A stretch of 12,596 nt of DNA, taken from the NCBI GenBank assembly GCA_001917895.1, contig MNEW01000085.1:1-12596 (forward strand). The letters are read 5' to 3'. The DNA comes from Actinobacteria bacterium 13_1_40CM_66_12 (lineage in GTDB: Bacteria; Chloroflexota; Dormibacteria; Dormibacterales; Dormibacteraceae). Position numbers and translations under genes: made by a program. Below the pieces are notes generated by a model. The model had not been told where the DNA came from. It ran no database searches and worked only from the letters and a program-made list of their open reading frames with translations. Position 1 is the stretch's first letter, and every line of letters begins with the position of its first letter. Below, one piece after another: positions 6,136 through 12,596 of this stretch.

Positions 6136-8330
6136 GCATGCAGCACGATCCCGAGCTCGACGACGTCCTGCAGGACCAGGAGCTGATGCACCTGGCCGGG
6201 CTCCTGCGCGAGGGCCGCATGTCCGATCCTCCGCTCGACGACGCGTTCCGTTCCGCCCTGCGGCGCCAGCTCATGAATCGGGCGTGGGGCATGGGCGGGG
6301 GCGGAACGCCCTGGTGGCAGAGGGCGTTCGGGCCCGCGGGCCTGGCCTGGGCGGGAGCCGCCGCGGGCGTCGTCCTCATCGCCGCCGTCGTCATCTTCAA
6401 CGCCGTCAACCCGTCGACGGGAGGGTTCAACGAGGTCATCGTCAGCAGCCCGATGTCGGACCAGAGCGCGGTAAGACTTGGGCAGCCGATCCTCGTCAAG
6501 TTCAACCAGCCCATGGACCATCCGTCCACCGAGGCGGCGGTCCAGATCACGCCCGCCACGACGGTCTCCGCCTACTCGTGGGATGCCAACACGCTCGCCG
6601 TCCTCCCGGCCAGCAACGGCCTGGCCCCCAACACCCAGTACCAGGTGACGATCGGCCCCGGTGCCAAGACCGCGTCCGGCCAGCTCCTGAGCGCACCGAA
6701 GACGATCACGTTCGTGACGCAGCCGCCGCCGTCGCCGTCTCCGACGCCGTCACCTTCGCCGAGCCCGACACCACGTGGGGTGCTCACAGGCCAGCACCTG
6801 CTCGCCAACGTGCAGGGCGGCATCTCGAACGTCCTGTGGTCGCCGGACTCGTCGACCGTCTACTTCATCGGCGGCAAGAGCGCTCTCGACTCTGTGCCAG
6901 CCGCCGGCGGCGACGTCACGGTCATCGTTCCGGACGGGGTCACCTCTGCGGCCATCTCCCAGGCCGGAGACCAGCTTGCCTACATCCGCAACGGCAAGAT
7001 CGAGATCCTCACCCTCGGCTCGGCGACGACGACAGAGGTCGCGCCGGTGCCTGCGCCGTTGGTCGTCGGATGGGCGAAGGGCGCGGTGGAGTGGACTACA
7101 GCGGACGGCGTGTACACGCAGGGCGCAGGCGGCCAGGTCAAGGTGATCTCGCTCCCGACAATCGGCGGGGTCAGCACGGTCATTGTCATCTCTCTTTCAC
7201 CGGACGGTTCGCACCTCGCCTTCTTTCAGGACCAATCGCTGAAGGTGCTCGACGTGGCGACGGGGAACAGCGTGGCGCTCGGCGTTCCGAATGCGCAGTT
7301 CCTGGGCTGGTCGCCAGACGGAACCGGCGTCATGTACTCGGGCCCGCAGGCAGTGGTTACATCCGACCTGTTTGGGAAATCGATTACGACCCTTCCGACC
7401 GGTGCGCCGAGCTGGTCGAGCCTGGACGAGATCATCCTCGGCAGCGACGCGGATCTCTGGGAGGTCCGGCCCGACGGCAGCGGCCTCACCAAGCTGGCCG
7501 AGGGCACATTCCAATTTCCCGTCTGGGCGCCCAACGGAACTGCCTTCACATACTTCCGGGGAGGCGCGCTTTACACCGCCTCCGCGCCTCTTCCGCCCCC
7601 CAGACCAACGGCGCTCGATGCTGCCGCAACGGTCGTGAATGCCTTCATGCAGGCCCGCAAGGCGGGCCAGCTCGAGAAGGCCACCGCCCTGCTAGACGAC
7701 AACGGCAAGAAGGTGTACTCCGGTTCGAGTCCGGCGCTCAACCTGCTCGTGGGCGGCGACCCCAGCTTCTCCCGCTACTACCTGCTGACTCAAGAGATCA
7801 CGGGCACCCAACCTGACACGGCTCAGTTCGTCGTGCGGCTCGTTTTCTCCCACGAAAAGCGCGACGTCAGCACGTATGAGGAGACGCTGACCCTCGTGCG
7901 TACCGAAGGCAGCCAGCAGTTCCTTGTCCATAACTCCACGACCGGTCCCGTTTTGACGCTGGGCAAGGGAGCGGAGGTCGTGAGCGTCGAAGTCTCGCCG
8001 GGCATCGTCAAGATCACGTTCGACAGCGACCTGCAGGCGGCCACAGTGCCGGCCGGCGTCATCATCCTCGACAGCAAGGGCAAGCAAATCGGTACCACTC
8101 CCGTTTACGTGAGCCGCACCGTTTCGATCAGCGGGCTCGACCTCAAGCCGGGCAAGACTTACAAGCTGGTGGTGCTGTCGACAGTCCAGGACGTGGGCGG
8201 CAACAACATCGCCGTGGAGTACGACCTCACCTTCGTGGGCCCGGATGCCTCCAAAGCCGGTGACAAGCGTCAGAGCGAGAGCCCGTCGCCGGAGCCGCAG
8301 GCTTCGCCCAGCCCGACACCCTCGAGCTAG
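6132..8330 (+). CDS. Membrane-anchored Ig-like/beta-propeller protein, probable anti-sigma factor and sensor
   Basis: The protein has 732 residues. Residues 1-68 are polar and probably cytoplasmic (LAGLLREGR, DDAFRSALRRQLM). Residues 69-92 are one transmembrane helix. The rest should be outside the cell: a first Ig-like (SbsA/Big_5-type) domain at about 100-197, a Pro/Ser/Thr linker at 198-215, and a propeller at about 216-485. The propeller repeats are of WSPDG type: LWSPDSSTVYF, SLSPDGSHLAF, GWSPDGTGVMY and VWAPNGTAFTY. A helix-led segment at about 493-600 resembles an NTF2-like fold, a second Ig-like domain covers about 612-703, and a Pro/Ser tail follows. The ATGA overlap with the sigma gene and this topology suggest an anti-sigma factor. 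The head lacks the HxxxCxxC zinc motif, so this role is inferred. The ligand is unknown. Its stop shares CTAG with the converging Nudix gene. GTPs, peptides or wall polymers are not indicated by anything seen. Confidence 0.75.
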   Translation: MSMQHDPELDDVLQDQELMHLAGLLREGRMSDPPLDDAFRSALRRQLMNRAWGMGGGGTPWWQRAFGPAGLAWAGAAAGVVLIAAVVIFNAVNPSTGGFNEVIVSSPMSDQSAVRLGQPILVKFNQPMDHPSTEAAVQITPATTVSAYSWDANTLAVLPASNGLAPNTQYQVTIGPGAKTASGQLLSAPKTITFVTQPPPSPSPTPSPSPSPTPRGVLTGQHLLANVQGGISNVLWSPDSSTVYFIGGKSALDSVPAAGGDVTVIVPDGVTSAAISQAGDQLAYIRNGKIEILTLGSATTTEVAPVPAPLVVGWAKGAVEWTTADGVYTQGAGGQVKVISLPTIGGVSTVIVISLSPDGSHLAFFQDQSLKVLDVATGNSVALGVPNAQFLGWSPDGTGVMYSGPQAVVTSDLFGKSITTLPTGAPSWSSLDEIILGSDADLWEVRPDGSGLTKLAEGTFQFPVWAPNGTAFTYFRGGALYTASAPLPPPRPTALDAAATVVNAFMQARKAGQLEKATALLDDNGKKVYSGSSPALNLLVGGDPSFSRYYLLTQEITGTQPDTAQFVVRLVFSHEKRDVSTYEETLTLVRTEGSQQFLVHNSTTGPVLTLGKGAEVVSVEVSPGIVKITFDSDLQAATVPAGVIILDSKGKQIGTTPVYVSRTVSISGLDLKPGKTYKLVVLSTVQDVGGNNIAVEYDLTFVGPDASKAGDKRQSESPSPEPQASPSPTPSS

Positions 8331-8845
8331 AGCAGGTTCAGCGCGCGGGCCGCTCGCACGAGGGCGGTGACCGAACCCGAGTGGGCGATGCCACCGTCGA
8401 GAGCAGCATGCAGCGCTTCGACGAAAGGCAGCCTCAGCACCTCCATGTCCTGCTCATAGGTTTCGGGATTGCGATCCGTGGCCGTGATCCCCTCGGCAAG
8501 GAACATGTGGGCTAGTCCGGTGAGGAACGCCGCGCCGTGCACCACGCCGAGCGACCTATAGCGCGTCCCGATGAGGCCCGTCTCCTCGGCCAGCTCACGA
8601 CGCGCGCATGTCATCGCATCCTCGCCCTGGTCGACGGTCCCGGCCGGCACCTCCCACGACGATTCGTCCCATGCGTGGCGCCACTGGCGCACGAGCACGG
8701 TGTCGGCGTTGTCGAAGTAGGGGACGACGAACGCGGAGTCCGGGTTGCGGACGACGGAATAGGTCGCTTCCGTGCCGTCCGGAAACCGAATGATGTCCTC
8801 TCTCAGCACGAACGGCCCAGAGCGCCCCGCGATCGATGTGCTCAC
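8327..8845 (-). CDS. Nudix hydrolase, ADP-ribose pyrophosphatase-like
   Basis: The 172-residue protein contains a complete Nudix box: Gly69, Glu75, Arg83-Glu84, Glu87-Glu88 and Gly90 in the spacing GX5EX7REUXEEXGU, within AGTVDQGEDA and ARRELAEETGL. Such enzymes cleave nucleoside diphosphates linked to another group, using Mg2+. The preceding VPYFDNADTVLVRQWRHAWDE and WEVPAG resemble NudF-type ADP-ribose pyrophosphatases, but the proline usually found about 15 residues after the box is not evident (VVHGAAFLTG), so the substrate is uncertain. Start GTG 8845 is the only usual start in the open stretch; its GAGG is only 2 nt away, so it is weakly supported. It follows the biotin carboxylase after 41 bases and is probably cotranscribed. 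It may sanitise or recycle nucleotides. Confidence 0.88.
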   Translation of the reverse strand: MSTSIAGRSGPFVLREDIIRFPDGTEATYSVVRNPDSAFVVPYFDNADTVLVRQWRHAWDESSWEVPAGTVDQGEDAMTCARRELAEETGLIGTRYRSLGVVHGAAFLTGLAHMFLAEGITATDRNPETYEQDMEVLRLPFVEALHAALDGGIAHSGSVTALVRAARALNLL

Positions 8846-8886
8846 GACCTCGAACGGCCGGCCGCCGGACGGATGCGAGAGCTTGC

Positions 8887-10347
8887 TCAGGTTCGTTGCG
8901 TGATAGCGGCCACCGCGGCGGCGGCCGCAGCGATGTGCCGGGGATCGGGGCCGTAATCGAACGGCGACACGTCGCCGGCGAGCTGCTTCGCCTTCTCCAC
9001 CAGCTCGGGATGATCGTCTATGAATCGAGTGCTCAGGTTGCCGGAGCGAAAGTCTGGGCTGTCGAGGATGGCGCGGTGGTAGCTGATCGTGGTCGCCGGT
9101 CCAACGACCACGAACTCGCGCAGGGCCCGGGTCGCGCGGGCGATCGCCTCGGCGCGATCGGATCCGTGGACGATGAGCTTGGCGACCAGCGAGTCATAGT
9201 TCGGCGGCACGTCGGAGCCGGGTCCGAATCCTGAGTCGACGCGAACGCCGGGTCCCGCCGGCGCGACCCAGCGCGCGATCCGCTTCGGGTTGGGCATGAA
9301 TTTGCGCGCCGGATCCTCGGCGTTGATGCGCATCTCGATCGCATGCCCGGTCCATGAAACGTCGTCCTGCGCGAAGCTGAGGGGGAGGCCGGCTGCGACC
9401 CGGATCTGCTCTTTGACCAGGTCGATGCCCGTGACTGCCTCGGTGATCGGATGCTCCACCTGAAGCCTCGCGTTGACCTCGAGGAAGAAGAACTCGCCGT
9501 CGCTGAACATGAACTCGACGGTCCCGGCGTTGACGTAGCCCGCGGCCTTGGCCGCCTTGATGGCCGCTTCGCCCATCGCGGAGCGGATCTCCGGCGTGAT
9601 CGCAGGCGACGGAGTCTCCTCCATGATCTTTTGGTGGCGGCGCTGGATCGAGCACTCGCGCTCGCCGAGGTGCACAGCGCTGCCGTGGCTGTCGCAGACG
9701 ACCTGGATCTCGATGTGCCTTGGCTTGCGCACATAGCGCTCGATGTAGATCGTCGGATCGCCGAAGGCGGATCGCGCCGCCTGCGCGCTGCTTTCGATCG
9801 CCCCGGCCAGCTCGTCCTCCGACTCGACCACCTTCATGCCGATGCCTCCGCCGCCCCCGGAGGGCTTGACCATTACGGGGAGTCCAATCTGCCTGGCGGC
9901 CGCAAGCGCGGCCTCCGGGTCAGAGATCGCGCCGCTTCCAGGGGTGACGGGGACGCCGTTCTCGACCGCCAGCTTGCGCGCCGCCAGCTTGGAACCGAGT
10001 GCGCGCATCGCCGAGCCGGGGGGCCCGATGAACTTGATGCCCGCCGCGTCGCAGGCGTCTGGAAAGGCCGCTTTTTCAGAGAGGAAACCGTAGCCCGGGT
10101 GGATGGCTTCGGCGCCGCAGTCGTGGGCGACCTTGACGATCCGATCGAGCTGCAGGTACGAATCGGATGGCGCGGCGCCGCCGATGTGATGCGCCTCATC
10201 CGCATAGCGCACGTGAATCGCGTTGCGATCCGCGTCGGAATACACGGCCGCGGTCGCGATGCCGAGCTCGCGGCACGCCCGCATGACGCGAATCGCGATC
10301 TCGCCTCGATTGGCGACGAGGACCTTGGTAAAAAGCTTGCCCTTCAT
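8887..10347 (-). CDS. pycA: Biotin carboxylase subunit (pyruvate/acyl-CoA carboxylase, AccC/PycA type)
   Basis: This subunit uses ATP and bicarbonate to carboxylate biotin on a carrier domain. The 486 residues follow the family order: N-terminal LVANRGEIAIRVMRAC (10-25), HPGYGFLSE (83-91), the ATP-grasp glycine loop GGGGGIGM (164-171), GERECSIQRRHQK (228-240) with the conserved Cys232 and the Lys at 240, and the active-site EVNARLQVEHPITE (290-303). A C-terminal domain follows to about 450. The length is slightly above the usual 450; the Ala-rich end (AAAAAAAVAA) is a tail. ATG 10347 overlaps the upstream gene as ATGA. That partner carries both the carboxyltransferase and the biotinyl domain, and no separate accB or CoA-carboxyltransferase is present here. 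I therefore favour pyruvate carboxylase subunit A over acetyl-CoA carboxylase. The symbol depends on that inference; automatic annotation may call it accC. Confidence 0.9.
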   Translation of the reverse strand: MKGKLFTKVLVANRGEIAIRVMRACRELGIATAAVYSDADRNAIHVRYADEAHHIGGAAPSDSYLQLDRIVKVAHDCGAEAIHPGYGFLSEKAAFPDACDAAGIKFIGPPGSAMRALGSKLAARKLAVENGVPVTPGSGAISDPEAALAAARQIGLPVMVKPSGGGGGIGMKVVESEDELAGAIESSAQAARSAFGDPTIYIERYVRKPRHIEIQVVCDSHGSAVHLGERECSIQRRHQKIMEETPSPAITPEIRSAMGEAAIKAAKAAGYVNAGTVEFMFSDGEFFFLEVNARLQVEHPITEAVTGIDLVKEQIRVAAGLPLSFAQDDVSWTGHAIEMRINAEDPARKFMPNPKRIARWVAPAGPGVRVDSGFGPGSDVPPNYDSLVAKLIVHGSDRAEAIARATRALREFVVVGPATTISYHRAILDSPDFRSGNLSTRFIDDHPELVEKAKQLAGDVSPFDYGPDPRHIAAAAAAVAAITQRT

Positions 10348-12146
10348 CCGACCGCGAGCAAAGGCTGTGACGGGCTCACGACCTCGCCCTCTTTTACGTA
10401 AACCTCGCGCACGGTTCCGGCCACGGTGGTGACGATGTCGTTCTGCATCTTCATCGCCTCCAGGACGGCGACAACATCTCCGAGCTTGACGGCGTCGCCG
10501 GGCTTGACCGGGATCTTGACGATCAGACCCTGCATCGGCGCGATCACGGTGCCCTCTCCGGTCCTGGGCGGCGCGGGGTTCGTGGCGGGCGCGGCCGATC
10601 CGATGGCGGGGATGACGACCATTCCGGCGCCACTGACGCGCACCTTGAACACTTCGCCCTCCACCTCGACCTCGAACTCCGCGCCGGGCGACTGCGCCGC
10701 GGCAGCAGGCGGTGGTGCGGGCGCCGGCGCCGCACCTGGGGCAGGCGCGGGCGGGTCTGCCGAGGTCACCGCAGCTGGGTGCTTGTTTTCACGGGCGGGC
10801 GTCGGATCGCGCAAGTAGTCGATCGCGAGGTTCGGAAACAGCAGCTGGATCAGCACCGAATCGTCGCTCGTGTCCAGGTTCATCTTCCTCAGATGCTGAC
10901 GCGCCGCCTCGACCTGAGGCTCGAGCAGGTCAGCCGGCCGGATGGTAATAGGCTCCTCGCGGCCGAGGACCAGGCGGCGAAGCTCGGGGTCGGCGGGGAC
11001 AGGCGGCCGTCCGTAAAGACCCTGCAGGTAGTCCTTGAGCTCCTGCGTCACGGTCGCGTAGCGCTCTCCGCCGATGACGTTGTAGACCGCCTGCGTAGCG
11101 ATCATCTGCCGGATGGGGGCAACCAGGGGCGGGTAGCCGAGCTCGAGGCGGACGCGGCTGACCTCTTCGAGCACCTCGGCGAGGCGGCCGGCAGCGTCAT
11201 GCGCGTCGAGCTGGTGGTGGATGTCCTCGAGGGTGGCGCCGGGCATGTGGTAGCGGAGGATGCTCGCGTCGACGCGATCCGCCACCGGGCTCAGCTCGTC
11301 GGCATGTTTTCGCCTGAGCGACTCGACGTCGTGCTGGACGTCCCACATCTTGTCGAGGTCCAGACCCGTGTCGTACTCGCCGCCCTGCAGCGCCGCGATG
11401 ACGCTCTCGGCCGCGGGCTGGGAGGTACCCCAGGCGAGCGGCGACATGGCGACGTCGAGGATCTCGGCGCCCGCTTCGACCGCGGCCATGTATGCCATCG
11501 GCGCCATGCCGCTGGAGCAGTGCGAGTGGACGTCGATCGGGACCTTGGCCACTTCCCTGAGCGCGGTCACCAGCTCCCACGTCGCCTGCGGGCTGAGCAG
11601 CCCCGAGGTGTCCTTGACGACGACCTCGTGGCAGCCCATGTCGACCAATCCCTTCGCCACCGAGCACCAGAGCTCGAGGCTGTGCGCGGGAGAGACCGCG
11701 TAGCAGAGCGTGCCCTGCACCTTCTTCTTGGCTTTCAACGCCGCGCCGATCGCGGCCTCCATGTTGCGGAGGTCGTTGAGCGGATCGAAAACGCGGAACA
11801 CGTCCACACCGTTCTTGGCGGAATGCTTGATGAAGAGCTCGACGACGTCATCGGCGAAGTTGCGATTGGCGACCAGGTTCTGGCCCCGGATCAATGCCTG
11901 CAGCGGCGTGTTCGGCGTGGCCTTGTTCAGCTTGCGTAGGTAGGCCCAGGGATCTTCGCGCCGACGCACCTGCGTTTCGAAGGTGGCGCCGCCGAAGGCC
12001 TCCATCGCGACGAACCCGATGGCATCCATCTTGGCCGCGACGGGCACGATCTCGTCGCCCCGCAGGCTGCCGCCGAGCAGGGATTGCTGCGCGTCGCGAA
12101 ACGTCGTGTCGAGCAGGCGCAGGCGCGACGATTTCCTTGCGGTCAC
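10344..12146 (-). CDS. pycB: Carboxyltransferase-biotinyl subunit: pyruvate carboxylase subunit B / oxaloacetate decarboxylase alpha-like
   Basis: This subunit moves the carboxyl group from biotin to pyruvate, giving oxaloacetate, or runs the reverse in decarboxylases. The 600 residues contain an HMGL-like TIM barrel with [12 protein letters not shown] (11-22, metal-binding Asp), FRVFDPLND (117-125), VVKDTSGLL (176-184, Lys178 expected to be carbamylated) and the metal pair HSH (207-209). A conserved PYC/OADA region follows to about 446, then an Ala/Pro linker (about 456-487), a small [12 protein letters not shown] strand segment, a second Pro-rich linker, and a biotinyl domain with EAMKMQN (biotin on Lys566). 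Start GTG 12146 overlaps the purE stop as GTGA. The neighbouring biotin carboxylase and the absence of membrane oadB/oadG point to a two-subunit pyruvate carboxylase. KDTSG replaces the KDMAG I know from many relatives. Confidence 0.88.
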   Translation of the reverse strand: MTARKSSRLRLLDTTFRDAQQSLLGGSLRGDEIVPVAAKMDAIGFVAMEAFGGATFETQVRRREDPWAYLRKLNKATPNTPLQALIRGQNLVANRNFADDVVELFIKHSAKNGVDVFRVFDPLNDLRNMEAAIGAALKAKKKVQGTLCYAVSPAHSLELWCSVAKGLVDMGCHEVVVKDTSGLLSPQATWELVTALREVAKVPIDVHSHCSSGMAPMAYMAAVEAGAEILDVAMSPLAWGTSQPAAESVIAALQGGEYDTGLDLDKMWDVQHDVESLRRKHADELSPVADRVDASILRYHMPGATLEDIHHQLDAHDAAGRLAEVLEEVSRVRLELGYPPLVAPIRQMIATQAVYNVIGGERYATVTQELKDYLQGLYGRPPVPADPELRRLVLGREEPITIRPADLLEPQVEAARQHLRKMNLDTSDDSVLIQLLFPNLAIDYLRDPTPARENKHPAAVTSADPPAPAPGAAPAPAPPPAAAAQSPGAEFEVEVEGEVFKVRVSGAGMVVIPAIGSAAPATNPAPPRTGEGTVIAPMQGLIVKIPVKPGDAVKLGDVVAVLEAMKMQNDIVTTVAGTVREVYVKEGEVVSPSQPLLAVG

Positions 12147-12596
12147 GTCGCGAGGGCCGCTCGCTTCTCGAGATGGCGCTTCTCAACCGCGCTGTCGGTG
12201 ATGCCGAGGATGCGCGCCGCGAGCCACGCCGCGTTCTTCGCGCCCGCCTCGCCGATGGCTACGGTCGCCACCGGAATGCCGGCGGGCATCTGCACGATCG
12301 AATACAGAGAGTCGACCCCGCCCAGGTGCTGGGTGGGCACGGGCACTCCGATCACCGGCAGGTCGGTCCAGGCCGCGACGACACCGGGAAGGTGGGCGGC
12401 GCCGCCGGCCGCCGCGATCACGACTTTCAGTCCGCGTTCGCGCGCGGAGGTCGCCCACTCCATCACGCCCCGAGGGTTGCGATGCGCGGAGCAAACCTTG
12501 AGCTCGTGCGTCAATTCGAGCTCGTCGAGCACTTTGACGCACGCCTCCATCAGCGGCAGGTCGGAGCGGGAGCCGAGGATGATGCCGACGACAGGC
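12143..12596 (-). CDS. purE: N5-carboxyaminoimidazole ribonucleotide mutase (PurE, class I), N-terminus cut by window edge
   Basis: Class I PurE moves the carboxyl group of N5-CAIR to C4, giving CAIR, the substrate of PurC. 150 residues are visible, and only a handful before [14 protein letters not shown] lie outside. Motifs seen are GSRSD (phosphate and ribose binding), CSAHRNP (the catalytic His loop), [13 protein letters not shown] and PVIGVPV, then [21 protein letters not shown] and [13 protein letters not shown], the helical end typical of class I. The class works with PurK, which is probably upstream, off the right edge. The stop overlaps the pycB start as GTGA. The operon promoter is not in the window. 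Confidence 0.95.
   Translation of the reverse strand, partial: PVVGIILGSRSDLPLMEACVKVLDELELTHELKVCSAHRNPRGVMEWATSARERGLKVVIAAAGGAAHLPGVVAAWTDLPVIGVPVPTQHLGGVDSLYSIVQMPAGIPVATVAIGEAGAKNAAWLAARILGITDSAVEKRHLEKRAALAT

Noticed and set aside
6720..6776. Repetitive CCG/TCG-rich DNA as a tandem repeat or CRISPR-like array
   Set aside because: It simply encodes the Pro/Ser/Thr linker between the first Ig-like domain and the propeller; there are no spacers or constant repeat units.
6284..7816. 510-codon frame inside the sensor gene, other frame, same strand
   Set aside because: It is an Arg/Gly/Pro-rich shadow; the frame at 6132-8330 has a membrane helix, Ig-like and propeller repeats and overlaps the sigma gene correctly.
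9451..10401. 316-codon plus-strand frame
   Set aside because: It is antisense to the biotin carboxylase gene; composition is that of a shadow frame.
10779..11939. 386-codon plus-strand frame
   Set aside because: It is antisense to the well-conserved carboxyltransferase gene and has no recognisable motif.

Overview
This is a GC-rich bacterial window carrying purine biosynthesis genes, a two-subunit biotin-dependent carboxylase and an ECF sigma factor cassette. Nearly every junction is a 4-base stop/start overlap, and GTG and TTG starts are common. The base composition, the compact gene style and the Pro/Ser-rich membrane-anchored sigma-regulator partner suggest a high-GC soil lineage, such as Chloroflexota/Dormibacterota or a deep actinobacterial relative. 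That placement is inference from general style only; no marker gene here decides it.

Left part (1-5327, minus strand): purB > purC > purS > purQ > purL, read right to left, with purL running off the left edge. Overlaps are ATGA (purB/purC), GTGA (purC/purS) and TTGA (purQ/purL). The exception is purS/purQ, where about 258 bp of structured DNA sits between the two genes. Its perfect 10-bp terminal inverted repeats extend to about 50 bp imperfectly, and a 2-bp AT lies on both sides (equivalently a 4-bp TCAT). Removing the segment restores an ATGA overlap and places purQ's start 8 nt after a GAAAGG Shine-Dalgarno that lies inside purS. It therefore looks like a MITE-like insertion. purQ itself is broken: about 22 codons plus one base are missing in its middle, so its N- and C-terminal halves are in different frames.

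Middle (5328-8330): a 250-bp divergent intergenic region holds a consensus TATAAT for the purB operon and a cluster of dyads. Facing right is an ECF sigma factor, coupled by ATGA to a 732-residue single-pass membrane protein. That protein has a short cytoplasmic head, an Ig-like domain, a Pro/Ser linker, a beta-propeller, a possible NTF2-like domain and a second Ig-like domain. It is probably the cognate anti-sigma/sensor, but it lacks the usual zinc anti-sigma motif.

Right part (8327-12596, minus strand): purE (start beyond the right edge) > carboxyltransferase-biotinyl subunit (pycB-like) > biotin carboxylase (pycA/accC-like) > Nudix hydrolase. The first three are joined by 4-base overlaps. 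The Nudix gene converges on the sensor gene, and their stop codons share CTAG.

How the genes fit together: PurE, PurC, PurB and the PurS-Q-L complex cover the middle of de novo IMP synthesis. A pyruvate carboxylase would supply oxaloacetate, hence the aspartate that PurC consumes. This last link is inference from operon structure and known pathways.
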